From Bog-473 sp963824195 (GTDB taxonomy: Bacteria > Actinomycetota > Acidimicrobiia > Acidimicrobiales > RAAP-2): a stretch of DNA of 64,000 nt. The notes beneath the pieces are model-generated. The model saw nothing but the letters and a program-made list of their open reading frames with translations, did no database searches and was not told the DNA's origin. The stretch covers positions 360,016 to 424,015 of the forward strand of contig CAWGOJ010000039.1 in assembly GCA_963824195.1 (NCBI GenBank), given 5' to 3'. This document shows, piece after piece, positions 1-8,505 of the stretch. The translations under genes were made by a program, and so were the position numbers. The stretch's first letter is position 1, and every line of letters begins with the position of its first letter.

Positions 1-1
1 G

Positions 2-850
2 AGGGTACGGGCACAGAGCCGCAACGATCTGGACGTCTCCAGCGCATTCCCCGAGCTGGCCGACATTGGGAAGTTTCTCGGGCTGACCACCTGCGTGCTC
101 GACGGCGAGATCGTCGCTCTCGGTGAGGACGGCCGCCCGAGCTTCGCCAGACTGCAGCACCGCATGCACGTCGCGAATCAGCGTGAGGCACGCCGACGGG
201 CGGCGTCGGATCCCGTCACCTTCGTGGCATTCGACGTCCTCTATCTACACGGGCGGTCGCTACTCTCCGCAACGTACGACGAACGCCGGGCCATGCTCGA
301 ATCACTCCATTTGTCCGGCGAGACCTTCATCACGACGGACTCGTTCCGCGATGTCTCGGGTCAGGACATTCTGACCGCCGCGGAGCAGAACGGCCTGGAA
401 GGTGTCGTGGCCAAACGACGTGATTCGGCGTACCGGCCCGGTCGACGTCACCCTGACTGGGTCAAGGTCAAGTCATTCAAGACCCAGGAGGTCGTGATCG
501 GAGGCTGGACCGAGGGACGCGGCGAGCGCGCAGGTAGCCTGGGAGCTCTGCTCCTGGGGATACCCGCCGAACACGGACTCCGCTATGTCGGCAAAGTGGG
601 CACAGGTTTCACTGAAAGCGCACGCCGTGCTCTCCTCGACGATCTGGAGGCCCTCTCGACCCGCACCGGCCCGTTCGTGCCCCCGCCGCCGGCCGCCGAC
701 GCCGCCAAAGCGCATTTCGTGCGCCCCGAGCTCGTCGGCGAGGTCGAATTCGCCGAGTGGACCTCCGCCGGACGCCTCCGCCACCCCACCTGGCGAGGAC
801 TGCGCCCGGACAAGGTCCCACACGATGTCGTGGTCGAGAGCTCGGGGTAG
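2..850 (+). CDS. ATP-dependent DNA ligase, C-terminal part (LigD ligase-domain type)
   Basis: The gene is cut by the left edge of the window; the reading frame is open from base 2, giving 282 residues. It lacks the N-terminal part with the catalytic KxDG lysine. Visible ligase motifs are LDGEIVAL (motif III), EGVVAKR (motif IV) and DWVKVK (motif V), followed by an OB-fold domain starting around VVIGGWTEGRGERAGSLG. In the family the enzyme seals DNA nicks with ATP, in NHEJ-type repair when paired with LigD polymerase. The next gene, 9 bases downstream, is that polymerase, so the two are probably co-transcribed. In mycobacteria these domains are fused in one protein; here they are separate. Confidence 0.93.
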   Translation, partial: RVRAQSRNDLDVSSAFPELADIGKFLGLTTCVLDGEIVALGEDGRPSFARLQHRMHVANQREARRRAASDPVTFVAFDVLYLHGRSLLSATYDERRAMLESLHLSGETFITTDSFRDVSGQDILTAAEQNGLEGVVAKRRDSAYRPGRRHPDWVKVKSFKTQEVVIGGWTEGRGERAGSLGALLLGIPAEHGLRYVGKVGTGFTESARRALLDDLEALSTRTGPFVPPPPAADAAKAHFVRPELVGEVEFAEWTSAGRLRHPTWRGLRPDKVPHDVVVESSG

Positions 851-859
851 GAAGCACCC

Positions 860-1768
860 ATGGCCCCCTCCACGTCGTCGACCCGGACCACCATCGGAGG
901 TCGAGAGCTCTCCGTCTCCAATCTCGAGAAGGTGCTGTTCCCCGAGTCCAGCTTCACCAAGGGTCAGCTCATCGACTACTACATGCGGATCGCTGACGTG
1001 ATGCTGCCGCACATCTGCGAGCGGCCCTTGACGATGAAGCGGTTCCCCGACGGGGTTGCCGGGAAGTCCTTCTTCGAGAAGCACATCCCATCGCACGCAC
1101 CGGCATGGGTCCACTCGGTCAAGGTTCCGTCCAACGACGGTCACGACAGCATCCCCTACGTGATGGTGAACGACATCGCGACGCTGGCATGGGCCGCGAA
1201 CCTCGGGACCGTGGAGTTCCATGTGCCGCTCTGGCATGTGGGACGTCATCGCAAGCTTCCTTCGAAGCCGGACTTCATGGTGTTCGACCTCGATCCCGGC
1301 CAGGGAACATCCATCGTCGAGTGCTGCGTGGTCGCCGGGTATGTCACCGATGAGCTCGCCCGGGACGGACTGGAGGCCTTCGCCAAGACGAGTGGCTCCA
1401 AAGGCCTTCAACTGTACGCGTCCATCAGCCCGAAGACCACGTGGGACGTTCTGCGAGACCACGCGCACGACATCGCGCGCAAGCTCGAATCGGAGCATCG
1501 GGATCTTGTCGTCTCCAACATGCGTAGGTCGTTGCGGCAGGGTCGGGTCCTCATCGACTGGAGCCAGAATCATCCCGCCAAGACAACCGTGGCCGTGTAC
1601 TCCGTCCGCGCCATGCCCGAGCCGACCGTGTCCACGCCGGTGACCGATTCCGAGGTGCACGCCTGCGCAAAGGACGGCGACCCGATGCTGCTCCGATTCA
1701 CGACCGACGAGGTCTTGCACAGAGTGCACGAACAAGGAGATCTCTTCGGCCCACTCGCGTCTGGCTGA
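860..1768 (+). CDS. ligD: LigD polymerase-domain protein (NHEJ primase-polymerase)
   Basis: This 302-residue protein is an archaeo-eukaryotic-primase-type polymerase of the LigD family, which fills or extends ends during non-homologous end joining. It starts with the family pattern around VSNLEKVLFPE, and has the metal-binding FDLDPG (Asp143 and Asp145) and a third acidic motif IDWSQN near residue 237. HVPLWH near residue 121 matches the conserved His region. There is no ligase or phosphoesterase domain in this polypeptide, so LigD functions are split. It sits 9 bases behind the ligase gene. No Ku gene is in the window. Confidence 0.94.
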   Translation: MAPSTSSTRTTIGGRELSVSNLEKVLFPESSFTKGQLIDYYMRIADVMLPHICERPLTMKRFPDGVAGKSFFEKHIPSHAPAWVHSVKVPSNDGHDSIPYVMVNDIATLAWAANLGTVEFHVPLWHVGRHRKLPSKPDFMVFDLDPGQGTSIVECCVVAGYVTDELARDGLEAFAKTSGSKGLQLYASISPKTTWDVLRDHAHDIARKLESEHRDLVVSNMRRSLRQGRVLIDWSQNHPAKTTVAVYSVRAMPEPTVSTPVTDSEVHACAKDGDPMLLRFTTDEVLHRVHEQGDLFGPLASG

Positions 1769-2105
1769 ACTCGCGCGCAGCACCAAAGTGCTACGCCGAC
1801 TCGATCATTCCCAATGAGGACACGGCTAAACACTGCAGAGCCGGGAACTGACGAAAGCGGTGGTTGCAGAGACAATCCACAGTGAGGAAATCCTGTGGAG
1901 GAGTTGTTGCCGAGGTTGGTGGCGAAGCCTCTGTCGCCCCCCGTCCGACAGACCTGGGCCCTTCGAGGGTGACCGATGAGGCCGCGCGCGGCCCGGAAGT
2001 GTTCGCACTGGAGCGAGCGTCCGTGCGCCGGCCCCCTGGCCAGGTTGGGCGCTTACGACACCAACCGATACCCCGCCATGAGGGGTGGCAAACCCGAGAT
2101 CCGCC
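1769..2105. other. 337-bp gap between convergent genes
   Basis: No convincing gene: open frames here have coding statistics and translations unlike proteins. It holds a weak hairpin just after the LigD stop and otherwise nothing I can assign. Its base composition is lower in GC than the flanking genes between about 1790 and 1920. Confidence 0.5.
1775..1796 (+). terminator. possible terminator hairpin after ligD
   Basis: AGCAC-CAAA-GTGCT forms a 5-bp stem with a 4-base loop, extended by GCG/CGC after one mismatch. It lies 7 bases after the stop of the LigD polymerase gene. There is no T-run, so an intrinsic terminator is only a suggestion. Confidence 0.3.
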
Positions 2106-3209
2106 TCAGGGCGTGGCGCTGTTGCGCAGGCGGGCCAGCACCTCGTCCACCACGTCCGACGTCGAGGCCTCCCCGCCGAGGTCGAAGGTACGGATCCCGT
2201 CGGCCGCCGCGCCGAGCGTCGCCCGGCGGATGGCGGCGCCCGTCGCGGCCACGACGGCGTCGCCCTGGGCCGCGTGGTCGAGCACGGCCGCACAGGCCAG
2301 CAGCATGGCCATCGGGTTGGCGACGTTCTTCCCCATCAGCGACGGCGCAGTCCCGTGCGGGGCCTCGGCCATGGCCACCACGGGGTGCATGTCGTCGTCC
2401 AGCGCCAGCAGCACCGACTCGGCGCCGGCGATGGAGCCGAACAGGGCAAGCACGAGGTCTGAAAGGCAGTCACCGTCCCGATTGAGCGCCGGGACCACGA
2501 GTGGGCTCCGGCTGGATTCGGTGAGGAGCCCGGCGTAAGCGGCGTCGATCAGGGTTGGGCGGTAGGGGATATCGGGATACCGGGCCGCGGCGTCGTCCAT
2601 CTCCTCCTTCAGCATCCCCTCGTAGACGGTCGAGACGGTCCACTTCGGGCCTCCGTAGACACATGCCCCCACCTGGGACGCCGTGCGGAACGAGTATTCC
2701 GCCACGGAGCGGCACACCGAGCGATCGATCCGCTCGGTCCGCCAGGCCTGTTCGGCCGCACTACCGGGATCCCCCGTCCGGCGCTCCTCCGCTCCGTACG
2801 CGTCGCCGACGGCCATGCGGACCACGACGATCGGGTGCACGACCGGGGCCAGCGGGGCGACGCCCGGGATCCGCCGTCCCGTCCGGACGATGACGGATCC
2901 CCCGATGCCCTCCCGCAGGATGCGATTCGGGCTCCCGACGTCCCCCGTCGTCTCCGGGGTGATCGTGGCGGCCTTGAGCCCAAGCCCGGTCTCGCGCATC
3001 GCGGCCGCGGCGTCGCGCACCACGGTGTTGGTGGTCGCGCGGCGGTTCTCGAGGGACAGGTCGAAATGAACCAGCTCGAGATCGAACCCGAGCACATCGG
3101 GAGCGAACACCCGCAGGGCTTCCCCAAGCAGCTCCTGCCCGGTCTCGTCGCCGTCGCATACGACGATCTGGCGGCCAGGGGACACGGGGATCAGGGTCGC
3201 ACGTATCAC
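2106..3209 (-). CDS. isocitrate/isopropylmalate dehydrogenase family protein (divergent type II ICDH-like)
   Basis: This 367-residue protein belongs to the beta-decarboxylating dehydrogenase superfamily. Segments line up with the eukaryotic-type NADP isocitrate dehydrogenase: KAATITPETT near residue 79, SPNRILREGIGG, a PxxxPIVVVRMAVGDAY stretch, LIDAAYAG (for LIDDMVAQ), NRDGDCLSD (for NYDGDVQSD) and AEAPHGTAPS followed by NPMAM. In that family the enzyme oxidises isocitrate to 2-oxoglutarate. Several substrate positions differ from the standard enzyme and the protein is shorter than the usual 400 or more residues, so the substrate is uncertain. The gene faces the LigD genes and lies close to the next minus-strand gene, possibly in one transcript. 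Confidence 0.8.
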   Translation of the reverse strand: MIRATLIPVSPGRQIVVCDGDETGQELLGEALRVFAPDVLGFDLELVHFDLSLENRRATTNTVVRDAAAAMRETGLGLKAATITPETTGDVGSPNRILREGIGGSVIVRTGRRIPGVAPLAPVVHPIVVVRMAVGDAYGAEERRTGDPGSAAEQAWRTERIDRSVCRSVAEYSFRTASQVGACVYGGPKWTVSTVYEGMLKEEMDDAAARYPDIPYRPTLIDAAYAGLLTESSRSPLVVPALNRDGDCLSDLVLALFGSIAGAESVLLALDDDMHPVVAMAEAPHGTAPSLMGKNVANPMAMLLACAAVLDHAAQGDAVVAATGAAIRRATLGAAADGIRTFDLGGEASTSDVVDEVLARLRNSATP

Positions 3210-3257
3210 CGCCTCGTGCCAACACCGCCACGGCGCCGTCGGGCTGACGCCGGTCGC

Positions 3258-4604
3258 TCAGCCCCACCCGCTCCGGGTGGCCGGCATGCCGCTCCGCCCC
3301 TCGGGCTCGGGCACGATGCCCAGCACCTGATGCACCGAGATCCCACCGTCGTCGAAGCCGTTGGCCGACCCTGCCATGTAGAGCTGCCAGACCCGGGCGC
3401 GCCGCACTCCGACCTCGGCCACAGCCGCGTCCCAGTGCCGCTCGAGGTTACGGACCCAGCAATGGAGGGTCCGGGCATAGTGCTCGCGCAGGGACTCGAC
3501 GTCGCGCACCTCAAAGCCGGCCTCCTCCATGGCCACGACGACCTGGCCCACGTCGATGAGCTCGCCGTCGGGGAACACGTAGCGCCCGATGAAGGACCTC
3601 GGGCCGATGCGCGACCCGCCCACGCTGGAGATGGCGTGGTTCAGCAGTCGCCCTCGCGGCCCCAGGAGACTGCGCATCGTGCCGAAATACTCCGAGGCCT
3701 TGGTGGAGCCCACGTGCTCGAACATGCCGACGGATGCGATGCCGTCGAAGGGCCCGTCGCGCACGTCGCGGTAGTCCTGCAGGCGGATCTCGATCTGCCC
3801 AGCCAGCCCCGCCGCCGCGACCCTGTCCCGGGCGAAGTTCGCCTGCGCGGGGCTCAACGTGACCCCGACCACTTGTGCGCCGTAGCGCCGTGCCGCATGC
3901 AGCGCGAGGGTCCCCCACCCGCAGCCGACGTCGAGGATCCTCCAGCCCGTCGCCTCGGGGAGCCCCAGCTTGCGGCAGATGAGGTCGTGCTTGGACTCCT
4001 GGGCTGCCTCGAGGCTGTCGGCGCCCGGGGCGAAGCGTGCGCAGGAGTACGTCATGCTGGGGCCGAGGACCATGGCGTAGAAGTCGTTGCTGACGTCGTA
4101 GTGATGGCGCACCGCCTGGGCATCACGCTGCCTCGAGTGCAGCCGTCCGCGCGTGGTGGCCTCCTCGGGAGGGGGAGGAAGCGGCCGGCCGAGAGCCCCC
4201 AGACGGTAGGCCGAACGAACCGCCTGGAGAGGCAGCCGCGCGCCGGGGCGCACTCTCGCGGGGGCTGCGGCGTGCAGCAGTGCCAGGATCTCGAAGATGT
4301 CGCCCCTGAAGCAGAGGTCCCCCTCCACGAAGGCCCGAGCGAGGCCGAGCTCGCCCGGTGCCCACAGCAGCCGACGCAGCGCGTCGGGTGAGCGCACCTC
4401 GAGCACGTGCCCGCCTGCCGATCCCAGCGAGGTTCCGTCCCAGAACTCGAACCGGACCGGAGTCGCACTCCCGAAGAAATGGACCAGCAGCGGCTCCAGT
4501 GCCGCCGCCGCGCCATGGCCGCTCTGGTCGGCTTCCAGCGCAGGGGTATGCGCCCCTTCGTCATCCCGGGACTGTCGGAGCCCTGACATCAAGTCGGATC
4601 GCAT
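3258..4604 (-). CDS. cfa: cyclopropane-fatty-acyl-phospholipid synthase family SAM methyltransferase
   Basis: The predicted 448-residue protein transfers a methylene group from S-adenosylmethionine to unsaturated acyl chains in membrane phospholipids, judged by family. It has the HHYDVSNDFY segment about 160 residues in, the SAM motif ILDVGCGWG about 50 residues later, MFEHVG, and YVFPDGEL in the C-terminal half, all typical of the family. The ATG at 4604 was chosen because AGAGGAGG lies just upstream; the frame stays open further upstream but that extension is unlike any protein. The stop lies 48 bases ahead of the isocitrate dehydrogenase-like gene on the same strand. Confidence 0.92.
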   Translation of the reverse strand: MRSDLMSGLRQSRDDEGAHTPALEADQSGHGAAAALEPLLVHFFGSATPVRFEFWDGTSLGSAGGHVLEVRSPDALRRLLWAPGELGLARAFVEGDLCFRGDIFEILALLHAAAPARVRPGARLPLQAVRSAYRLGALGRPLPPPPEEATTRGRLHSRQRDAQAVRHHYDVSNDFYAMVLGPSMTYSCARFAPGADSLEAAQESKHDLICRKLGLPEATGWRILDVGCGWGTLALHAARRYGAQVVGVTLSPAQANFARDRVAAAGLAGQIEIRLQDYRDVRDGPFDGIASVGMFEHVGSTKASEYFGTMRSLLGPRGRLLNHAISSVGGSRIGPRSFIGRYVFPDGELIDVGQVVVAMEEAGFEVRDVESLREHYARTLHCWVRNLERHWDAAVAEVGVRRARVWQLYMAGSANGFDDGGISVHQVLGIVPEPEGRSGMPATRSGWG

Positions 4605-4749
4605 GGTGCCTCCTCTTGAACAGGCCGATTGTACGGCCGTGCGAGCCCGTCGCGCCCAGTGATGGGGGTCGGCGGGCTCCCGTAGCCCGTCACGGGGACG
4701 CAGGTGTGAAAGCCGCCGATTCGGGAAAGAATCCCCGCTGGAGGATGGG

Positions 4750-5427
4750 ATGAGGGACGGGCAGTCGGACGAGCCGCGGCCGGGCACACCGAGTCGGCGG
4801 GCGCTGGGTGCGATGGAGAGCGCGGTGCGCCGCGCCCGTGACTCGGCGGGGAGTGGGCAGACTCCTGCCGCCACTGCTCCCGCGGCGTCTCGGCAGCCTC
4901 CGCCGAGGCCGGCGGCTCGGGCACCCGACACCGCCCGGTCACCCGACCGCTGGCTCGTCGCCTCCGTGGCCGTCGCCGCGGCGCTGGTGGTGGTCGGGGC
5001 GATCGCCCTCGCCGTGCCGCTCGGCAACAGCCCCCGTAGCACGGCGCCTCCACCGACGGCGGCCCGGGTACCGACCACGATCGCTGGCCGTCAGGGAGGT
5101 GCCGGCACCACCGGGCCCTCTCACTCGACCTCGACAACGACCGCGACCACAGTCCCGTCCACCCCCGGGGCCGCGCCCGTGATCTCCTCACTCACCCCGT
5201 CGAGCGGGAGCACGGGACAGGCCATACAGGTCGCCGGGGCGAACTTCATGAGCTCCAACGGACGGATCGTGGCGACGTTCAACGGCCAGGTGGCGCCGAC
5301 GAGCTGCCCTGCTCAGAACACCTGCACCATCACCGTGCCGCCCCCGCCCCCGGGATCCCACTCCGCCGAGGTCATGATCACCACCGCTAGCGGTACGTCG
5401 AACGCGGTCACGTTCACCTACGGCTGA
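4750..5427 (+). CDS. single-pass membrane protein with IPT/TIG domain
   Basis: This 225-residue protein has a Pro/Arg-rich cytoplasmic N-terminus (1-67), one hydrophobic helix at about 69-92, a Thr/Pro-rich extracytoplasmic linker (95-140), and a C-terminal immunoglobulin-like IPT/TIG domain (about 144-225) recognised from PVISSLTPSSGSTGQ and the GTSNAVTFTY ending. Such proteins are usually surface-exposed; the ligand is unknown. GCTGGAGG precedes the start; an ATG 5 bases earlier at 4745 is in another frame. It is divergent from the cyclopropane synthase gene and converges with, and overlaps by 10 bases, the MFS gene. Confidence 0.8.
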   Translation: MRDGQSDEPRPGTPSRRALGAMESAVRRARDSAGSGQTPAATAPAASRQPPPRPAARAPDTARSPDRWLVASVAVAAALVVVGAIALAVPLGNSPRSTAPPPTAARVPTTIAGRQGGAGTTGPSHSTSTTTATTVPSTPGAAPVISSLTPSSGSTGQAIQVAGANFMSSNGRIVATFNGQVAPTSCPAQNTCTITVPPPPPGSHSAEVMITTASGTSNAVTFTYG

Positions 5428-6719
5428 GAAGCCTCCTCCGGCCACAGCGACTCGGGCTCCCGCCCCTTGGTCTCGGGCAGGAGCCAGAAGAGCGCGGCCG
5501 CGGCTGTGACGGGGAGGAACGTGATGTCCGCTGCAGCGGCGAACCGGTTGCCCACGTCGGCGACGGCTCCGAACGCGACCAGCCCGCCGACGGCACCGAG
5601 GACTCCGGCCGTGACCCACCACCCGGTCGCCGACGCCCGCACCGACGTCGGGAACAGCTCCGTCAGGAGGGACCCCACGGCCGGCGCCAACAGAGAACCG
5701 CTCAGAACCCCGAGGATGTACCCGGCCACAAGAGCAGGCCGCGAGCCCGAGTAGGCGAGGGCGCCGCTGAACCCGATGGCGACCATCGCACCCGTGCTGG
5801 TCGGCCGACGGCCGATTCGGTCCGCCAACCATCGCCCGCACAGCAGGCCCACGAGTCCCACGACACCGGCGGCCGCAACCATGAGAGCGGTCACGTAGCC
5901 GGCCTGGTGCACGACGTCCTGCGCGAAGAGGAACAGGAAGCTGTTCGCCGGGCCCGTGATGATGGAGATCGCGAACGCGATCAAGGACAGGACCACCACC
6001 CGTTTCCGGTAGCGGGGACCGATTGCGCCCAGTACGGGTGTGGGGTGATCCGCTGCTGCCTCGGCCACCATGAACCTGCTCGGCTCCTCGATCCACCCGC
6101 GCACCGCGAAGACGAGAGCGAGCGGGAGGATCGCCAGCGCGAAGATCCCGCGGAAGCCGAGCGCCCCCGAGGCGAGGCTGTGCACGATGGCGGAGAGCCC
6201 GGCGCCCACCCCATAGCCGGCTGCGATGAGTGCCACCGCGGCCGCCCTGTCGCGTGAGCTCGTCTCCTCGGCCGCCATCACCTCGGCCAGGGCGTTGGTG
6301 GCGCTGAGGAGCGGGCGTCCGAACGCGAAGATGGCGACGAACCACCAGTAGTCGGGGCTGGCCGCGGCGACCACGGTCAAGGCCAACCCGAGGATCGTCA
6401 CCGCGAGGATCATCGGCCGGCGCCCCAGTCGGTCCGCGATGCCGATCAGTGGGAGGCTGCCGAGAGAGGCCAGGCGGATGATGGCCAAGCCGATCCCCAG
6501 GCTGGTCCCGGACAGACCGACCTTGTCGGCGATGGTCCCGCCCGGTGCCACGTGGCCGAGCTGCGTCGAGACGTCACCGAGTGCGGCAACGACCCCGAAC
6601 TGCCCGAACCCGGACGCGAGCGCGGTGATCGCGACAGCGACGACCGCACGATCCGACCAGCGGTGCAGCCGCAGACCGCTGATCGCGTCGCGCGACCCGT
6701 CGGGTATCAGCGATGCCAC
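5418..6719 (-). CDS. MFS transporter
   Basis: A 433-residue polytopic protein with about 12 hydrophobic segments, of the major facilitator superfamily (sugar-porter/SHS-like type). The cytoplasmic loop motif DRLGRRPMI between TM2 and TM3 and the repeat ADRIGRRPTS in the second half are the family's signatures. A conserved acidic position follows TM4 (ALAEVMAAEETSSRDRAAAV). The substrate cannot be told from sequence. Nothing in the neighbouring genes suggests one. Confidence 0.88.
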   Translation of the reverse strand: MASLIPDGSRDAISGLRLHRWSDRAVVAVAITALASGFGQFGVVAALGDVSTQLGHVAPGGTIADKVGLSGTSLGIGLAIIRLASLGSLPLIGIADRLGRRPMILAVTILGLALTVVAAASPDYWWFVAIFAFGRPLLSATNALAEVMAAEETSSRDRAAAVALIAAGYGVGAGLSAIVHSLASGALGFRGIFALAILPLALVFAVRGWIEEPSRFMVAEAAADHPTPVLGAIGPRYRKRVVVLSLIAFAISIITGPANSFLFLFAQDVVHQAGYVTALMVAAAGVVGLVGLLCGRWLADRIGRRPTSTGAMVAIGFSGALAYSGSRPALVAGYILGVLSGSLLAPAVGSLLTELFPTSVRASATGWWVTAGVLGAVGGLVAFGAVADVGNRFAAAADITFLPVTAAAALFWLLPETKGREPESLWPEEASQP

Positions 6720-6824
6720 TTACGTCGCGTGCATCCGTGACGGGAACAAATCCGCGCTGCCCACGGTTGTACCAATTGGACCGTGAGGATCGGTTCGGAA
6801 GGAGGTACGAAGTGGAGAAACCAA

Positions 6825-6956
6825 ATGAAGACCTCCAATCCGGAGGATGACAGGCGAGGATTCGTCGAAGAGGATCGGCGTGGACTCAAACTCATAGGCA
6901 GGCGGCTTGGGATTACGCAAGCGCTGCAAAGGAAGAGGGCCCTTACGGCTCATTGA
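6825..6956 (+). CDS. possible small basic protein, 43 aa
   Basis: This frame starts ATG with GGAG 7 bases upstream and encodes 43 residues rich in Arg, Lys and Glu, including GLKLIGRRLGITQAL. Only about 57% of third positions are G or C, lower than in neighbouring genes, so it could be foreign or spurious. I do not recognise a family. No partner gene is adjacent on the same strand. Confidence 0.25.
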   Translation: MKTSNPEDDRRGFVEEDRRGLKLIGRRLGITQALQRKRALTAH

Positions 6957-7001
6957 GATCCATTCCTCCCGATGTCGTCCATTCGGAGACCAATTGAAGT
7001 G

Positions 7002-7040
7002 AGGCGCTCGATCCCCGCTGTGAGTGTGGGACGGGCGCCT
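7002..7040 (-). terminator. possible terminator of the PRT-hydrolase gene
   Basis: AGGCGC and GCGCCT (6 bp) frame an inner CCC/GGG pairing. The structure begins 25 bases past the stop of the minus-strand gene at 7065. No T-run on the minus strand follows. Confidence 0.3.
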
Positions 7041-7064
7041 TTCGTCGTTGCAGTGCCCTGCTCC

Positions 7065-8414
7065 CTATGACACCGTCGGCTGGACGGGCGATTGTTCCCC
7101 GAAGCTTGTCACGAACCAATCGCGGGCCAGTCGGGCGACGGATTCCAGGGCACCTGCTTCCTCGAAGAGATGGGTCGCCCCCGGGACGATGGTGAGGTGA
7201 TTCGCGCAGCGCAGATCTGCCTGGGCCTTTCGGTTCAGCTCGAGCACTGTCTCGTCGCATCCACCCACGATCAGCAGCGTAGGTGCGGTCACCGCCGGCA
7301 GCAGTGGACCTGCGAGGTCGGGGCGTCCACCCCGGGAGACGACAGCCGAGACGTTGCAGTCCGGCTGCGCGGCCGCCCAGAGTGCGGCGGCCGCGCCAGT
7401 ACTGGCCCCGAAGAAGCCCACGGCGCCTGTCGCGAGCTCAGGCTGCTTCCTTGCCCAACGGGTGGCATCACCGAGCCGATCGGCCAGCATCCGGACGTCG
7501 AAGACGCAGGAGCGATCCGATTCCTCCTCCACGGTCAGGAGGTCGATGATCAGCGTGGCCAGGCCGGCCTTGTTCAGGACGCCCGCGACATAGATGTTGC
7601 GCGGGCTGTGACGGCTGCTACCGCTCCCGTGCGCAAAGATCACCGTTCCGGTCGCACGGGCGGGGACCGTGAGACGACCGGTGAGCGTCACATCACCGGA
7701 CGGGATGCCGACCTCCTCGTCACGGATCAGAGCCTCGCCGTCAGGTGGGTCCGGCGCGGCCGAGTCGTGATCACGGTTGGCCGCGAGCCGAAGGAGTTCG
7801 ACGACCTGCTCGTCCGTAGTCTGCGAGAAGTCCCGGTACCACTCCCCCACGGCGTAGAAGGGATCGGGGAGATCGACACACAGCATGTCGTCGCACACGT
7901 CCCTGAGCGCGAGTGCGGCGAGGCGCGAGGCGACGGGGACCGCGAGGACGACGCGGGCTGCCCCATACGCGCGTGCCACCTGGCAGGCGGCGCGCGCCGT
8001 TGACCCCGTGGCGATGCCGTCGTCGACGATGACAGCACATCGACCGCGGAGATGCAGCCGCGGTCGGTCGCCCCGGTACTGTCGGGCCCGCCGCTCCAGC
8101 TCGACGCGCTCCCGCCGCTCGACCGCCTCCATGTCGGCGATGTCGAGGGCCGAGGAGTGCATCACCTCTTCGTTCACGACCCGCACCCCCCCCTCGCCGA
8201 TCGCTCCCATCGCCAGTTCAGGCTGGAAGGGCACCCCCAGCTTCCGCACGACGATGACGTCGAGCGGCGCTCCGAGGGCCTGGGCCACCTCGAAGGCGAC
8301 CGGCACCCCGCCACGGGGCAGCCCGAGCACGACGACATCGCCGTCCCCCACGGCGGCCCGCTCCACCACCTCGGCCAGGCGGCGACCCGCATCCACCCGA
8401 TCGCGGAACCTCAT
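7065..8414 (-). CDS. phosphoribosyltransferase - dienelactone-hydrolase-like fusion protein
   Basis: This 449-residue protein joins two enzymes. Residues 1 to about 215 are a type I phosphoribosyltransferase with the PRPP loop VIVDDGIATGSTA at 128-140. Residues from about 228 are an alpha/beta hydrolase with nucleophile Ser338 in GASTG, acid Asp387 and His415 in GATH. The same fusion is known from Mycobacterium tuberculosis Rv0571c, a member of the DosR dormancy regulon. The ATG at 8414 is preceded by GAGGAGGTGGTC. A DosR-box-like palindrome lies 55-68 bases upstream. The physiological substrates are unknown. Confidence 0.9.
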   Translation of the reverse strand: MRFRDRVDAGRRLAEVVERAAVGDGDVVVLGLPRGGVPVAFEVAQALGAPLDVIVVRKLGVPFQPELAMGAIGEGGVRVVNEEVMHSSALDIADMEAVERRERVELERRARQYRGDRPRLHLRGRCAVIVDDGIATGSTARAACQVARAYGAARVVLAVPVASRLAALALRDVCDDMLCVDLPDPFYAVGEWYRDFSQTTDEQVVELLRLAANRDHDSAAPDPPDGEALIRDEEVGIPSGDVTLTGRLTVPARATGTVIFAHGSGSSRHSPRNIYVAGVLNKAGLATLIIDLLTVEEESDRSCVFDVRMLADRLGDATRWARKQPELATGAVGFFGASTGAAAALWAAAQPDCNVSAVVSRGGRPDLAGPLLPAVTAPTLLIVGGCDETVLELNRKAQADLRCANHLTIVPGATHLFEEAGALESVARLARDWFVTSFGEQSPVQPTVS

Positions 8415-8468
8415 GACCACCTCCTCGGTGCCAACTGCAGTGTCTCCCCTACCCACTGTCCCGGACTA

Positions 8469-8482
8469 GAGCCGATGGTCCC
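8469..8482 (-). promoter_or_regulatory. DosR-box-like palindrome, site 1
   Basis: Read on the minus strand it is GGGACCATCGGCTC, matching 10 of 14 core positions of the published mycobacterial DosR consensus GGGACTWWAGTCCC. It lies between the divergent PRT-hydrolase gene (start 8414) and the acyltransferase gene (start about 8506), at a suitable distance from the former. The regulator itself is not in the window. Confidence 0.5.
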
Positions 8483-8505
8483 CTTGGCGTCGCCCCTCCC
8501 CAGCT

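Larger units (their letters stand above)
6720..7064. other. 345-bp gap upstream of the MFS gene
   Basis: The gap holds the promoter region of the MFS gene, a possible 43-codon plus-strand gene (6825-6956) and a hairpin that may end the phosphoribosyltransferase-hydrolase transcript. It also contains AAGGAGGT at 6799-6806 followed by a 12-codon frame from GTG 6812. No tRNA or other RNA gene was recognised. Confidence 0.5.

Noticed and set aside
473..1786. Long minus-strand open frame over the ligase and LigD polymerase genes
   Set aside because: Its translation has no family resemblance and mirrors GC-rich codon structure of the real plus-strand genes.
1940..1975. DosR-like site near GGGCCCTTCGAGGGTGACC
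   Set aside because: Half-site spacing is wrong and it lies between convergent gene ends, not upstream of a start.
4660..4745. Possible riboswitch upstream of the TIG-domain protein (CGGGCT-N5-AGCCCG hairpin, GGGGACGCA, GAAAGCC)
   Set aside because: Parts recall the c-di-GMP and c-di-AMP classes, but the conserved cores of those riboswitches do not line up.
4605..5078. Longer start for the cyclopropane synthase-like gene
   Set aside because: The upstream extension is Arg/Ala-rich and overlaps the divergent gene, while ATG 4604 has a strong ribosome site.
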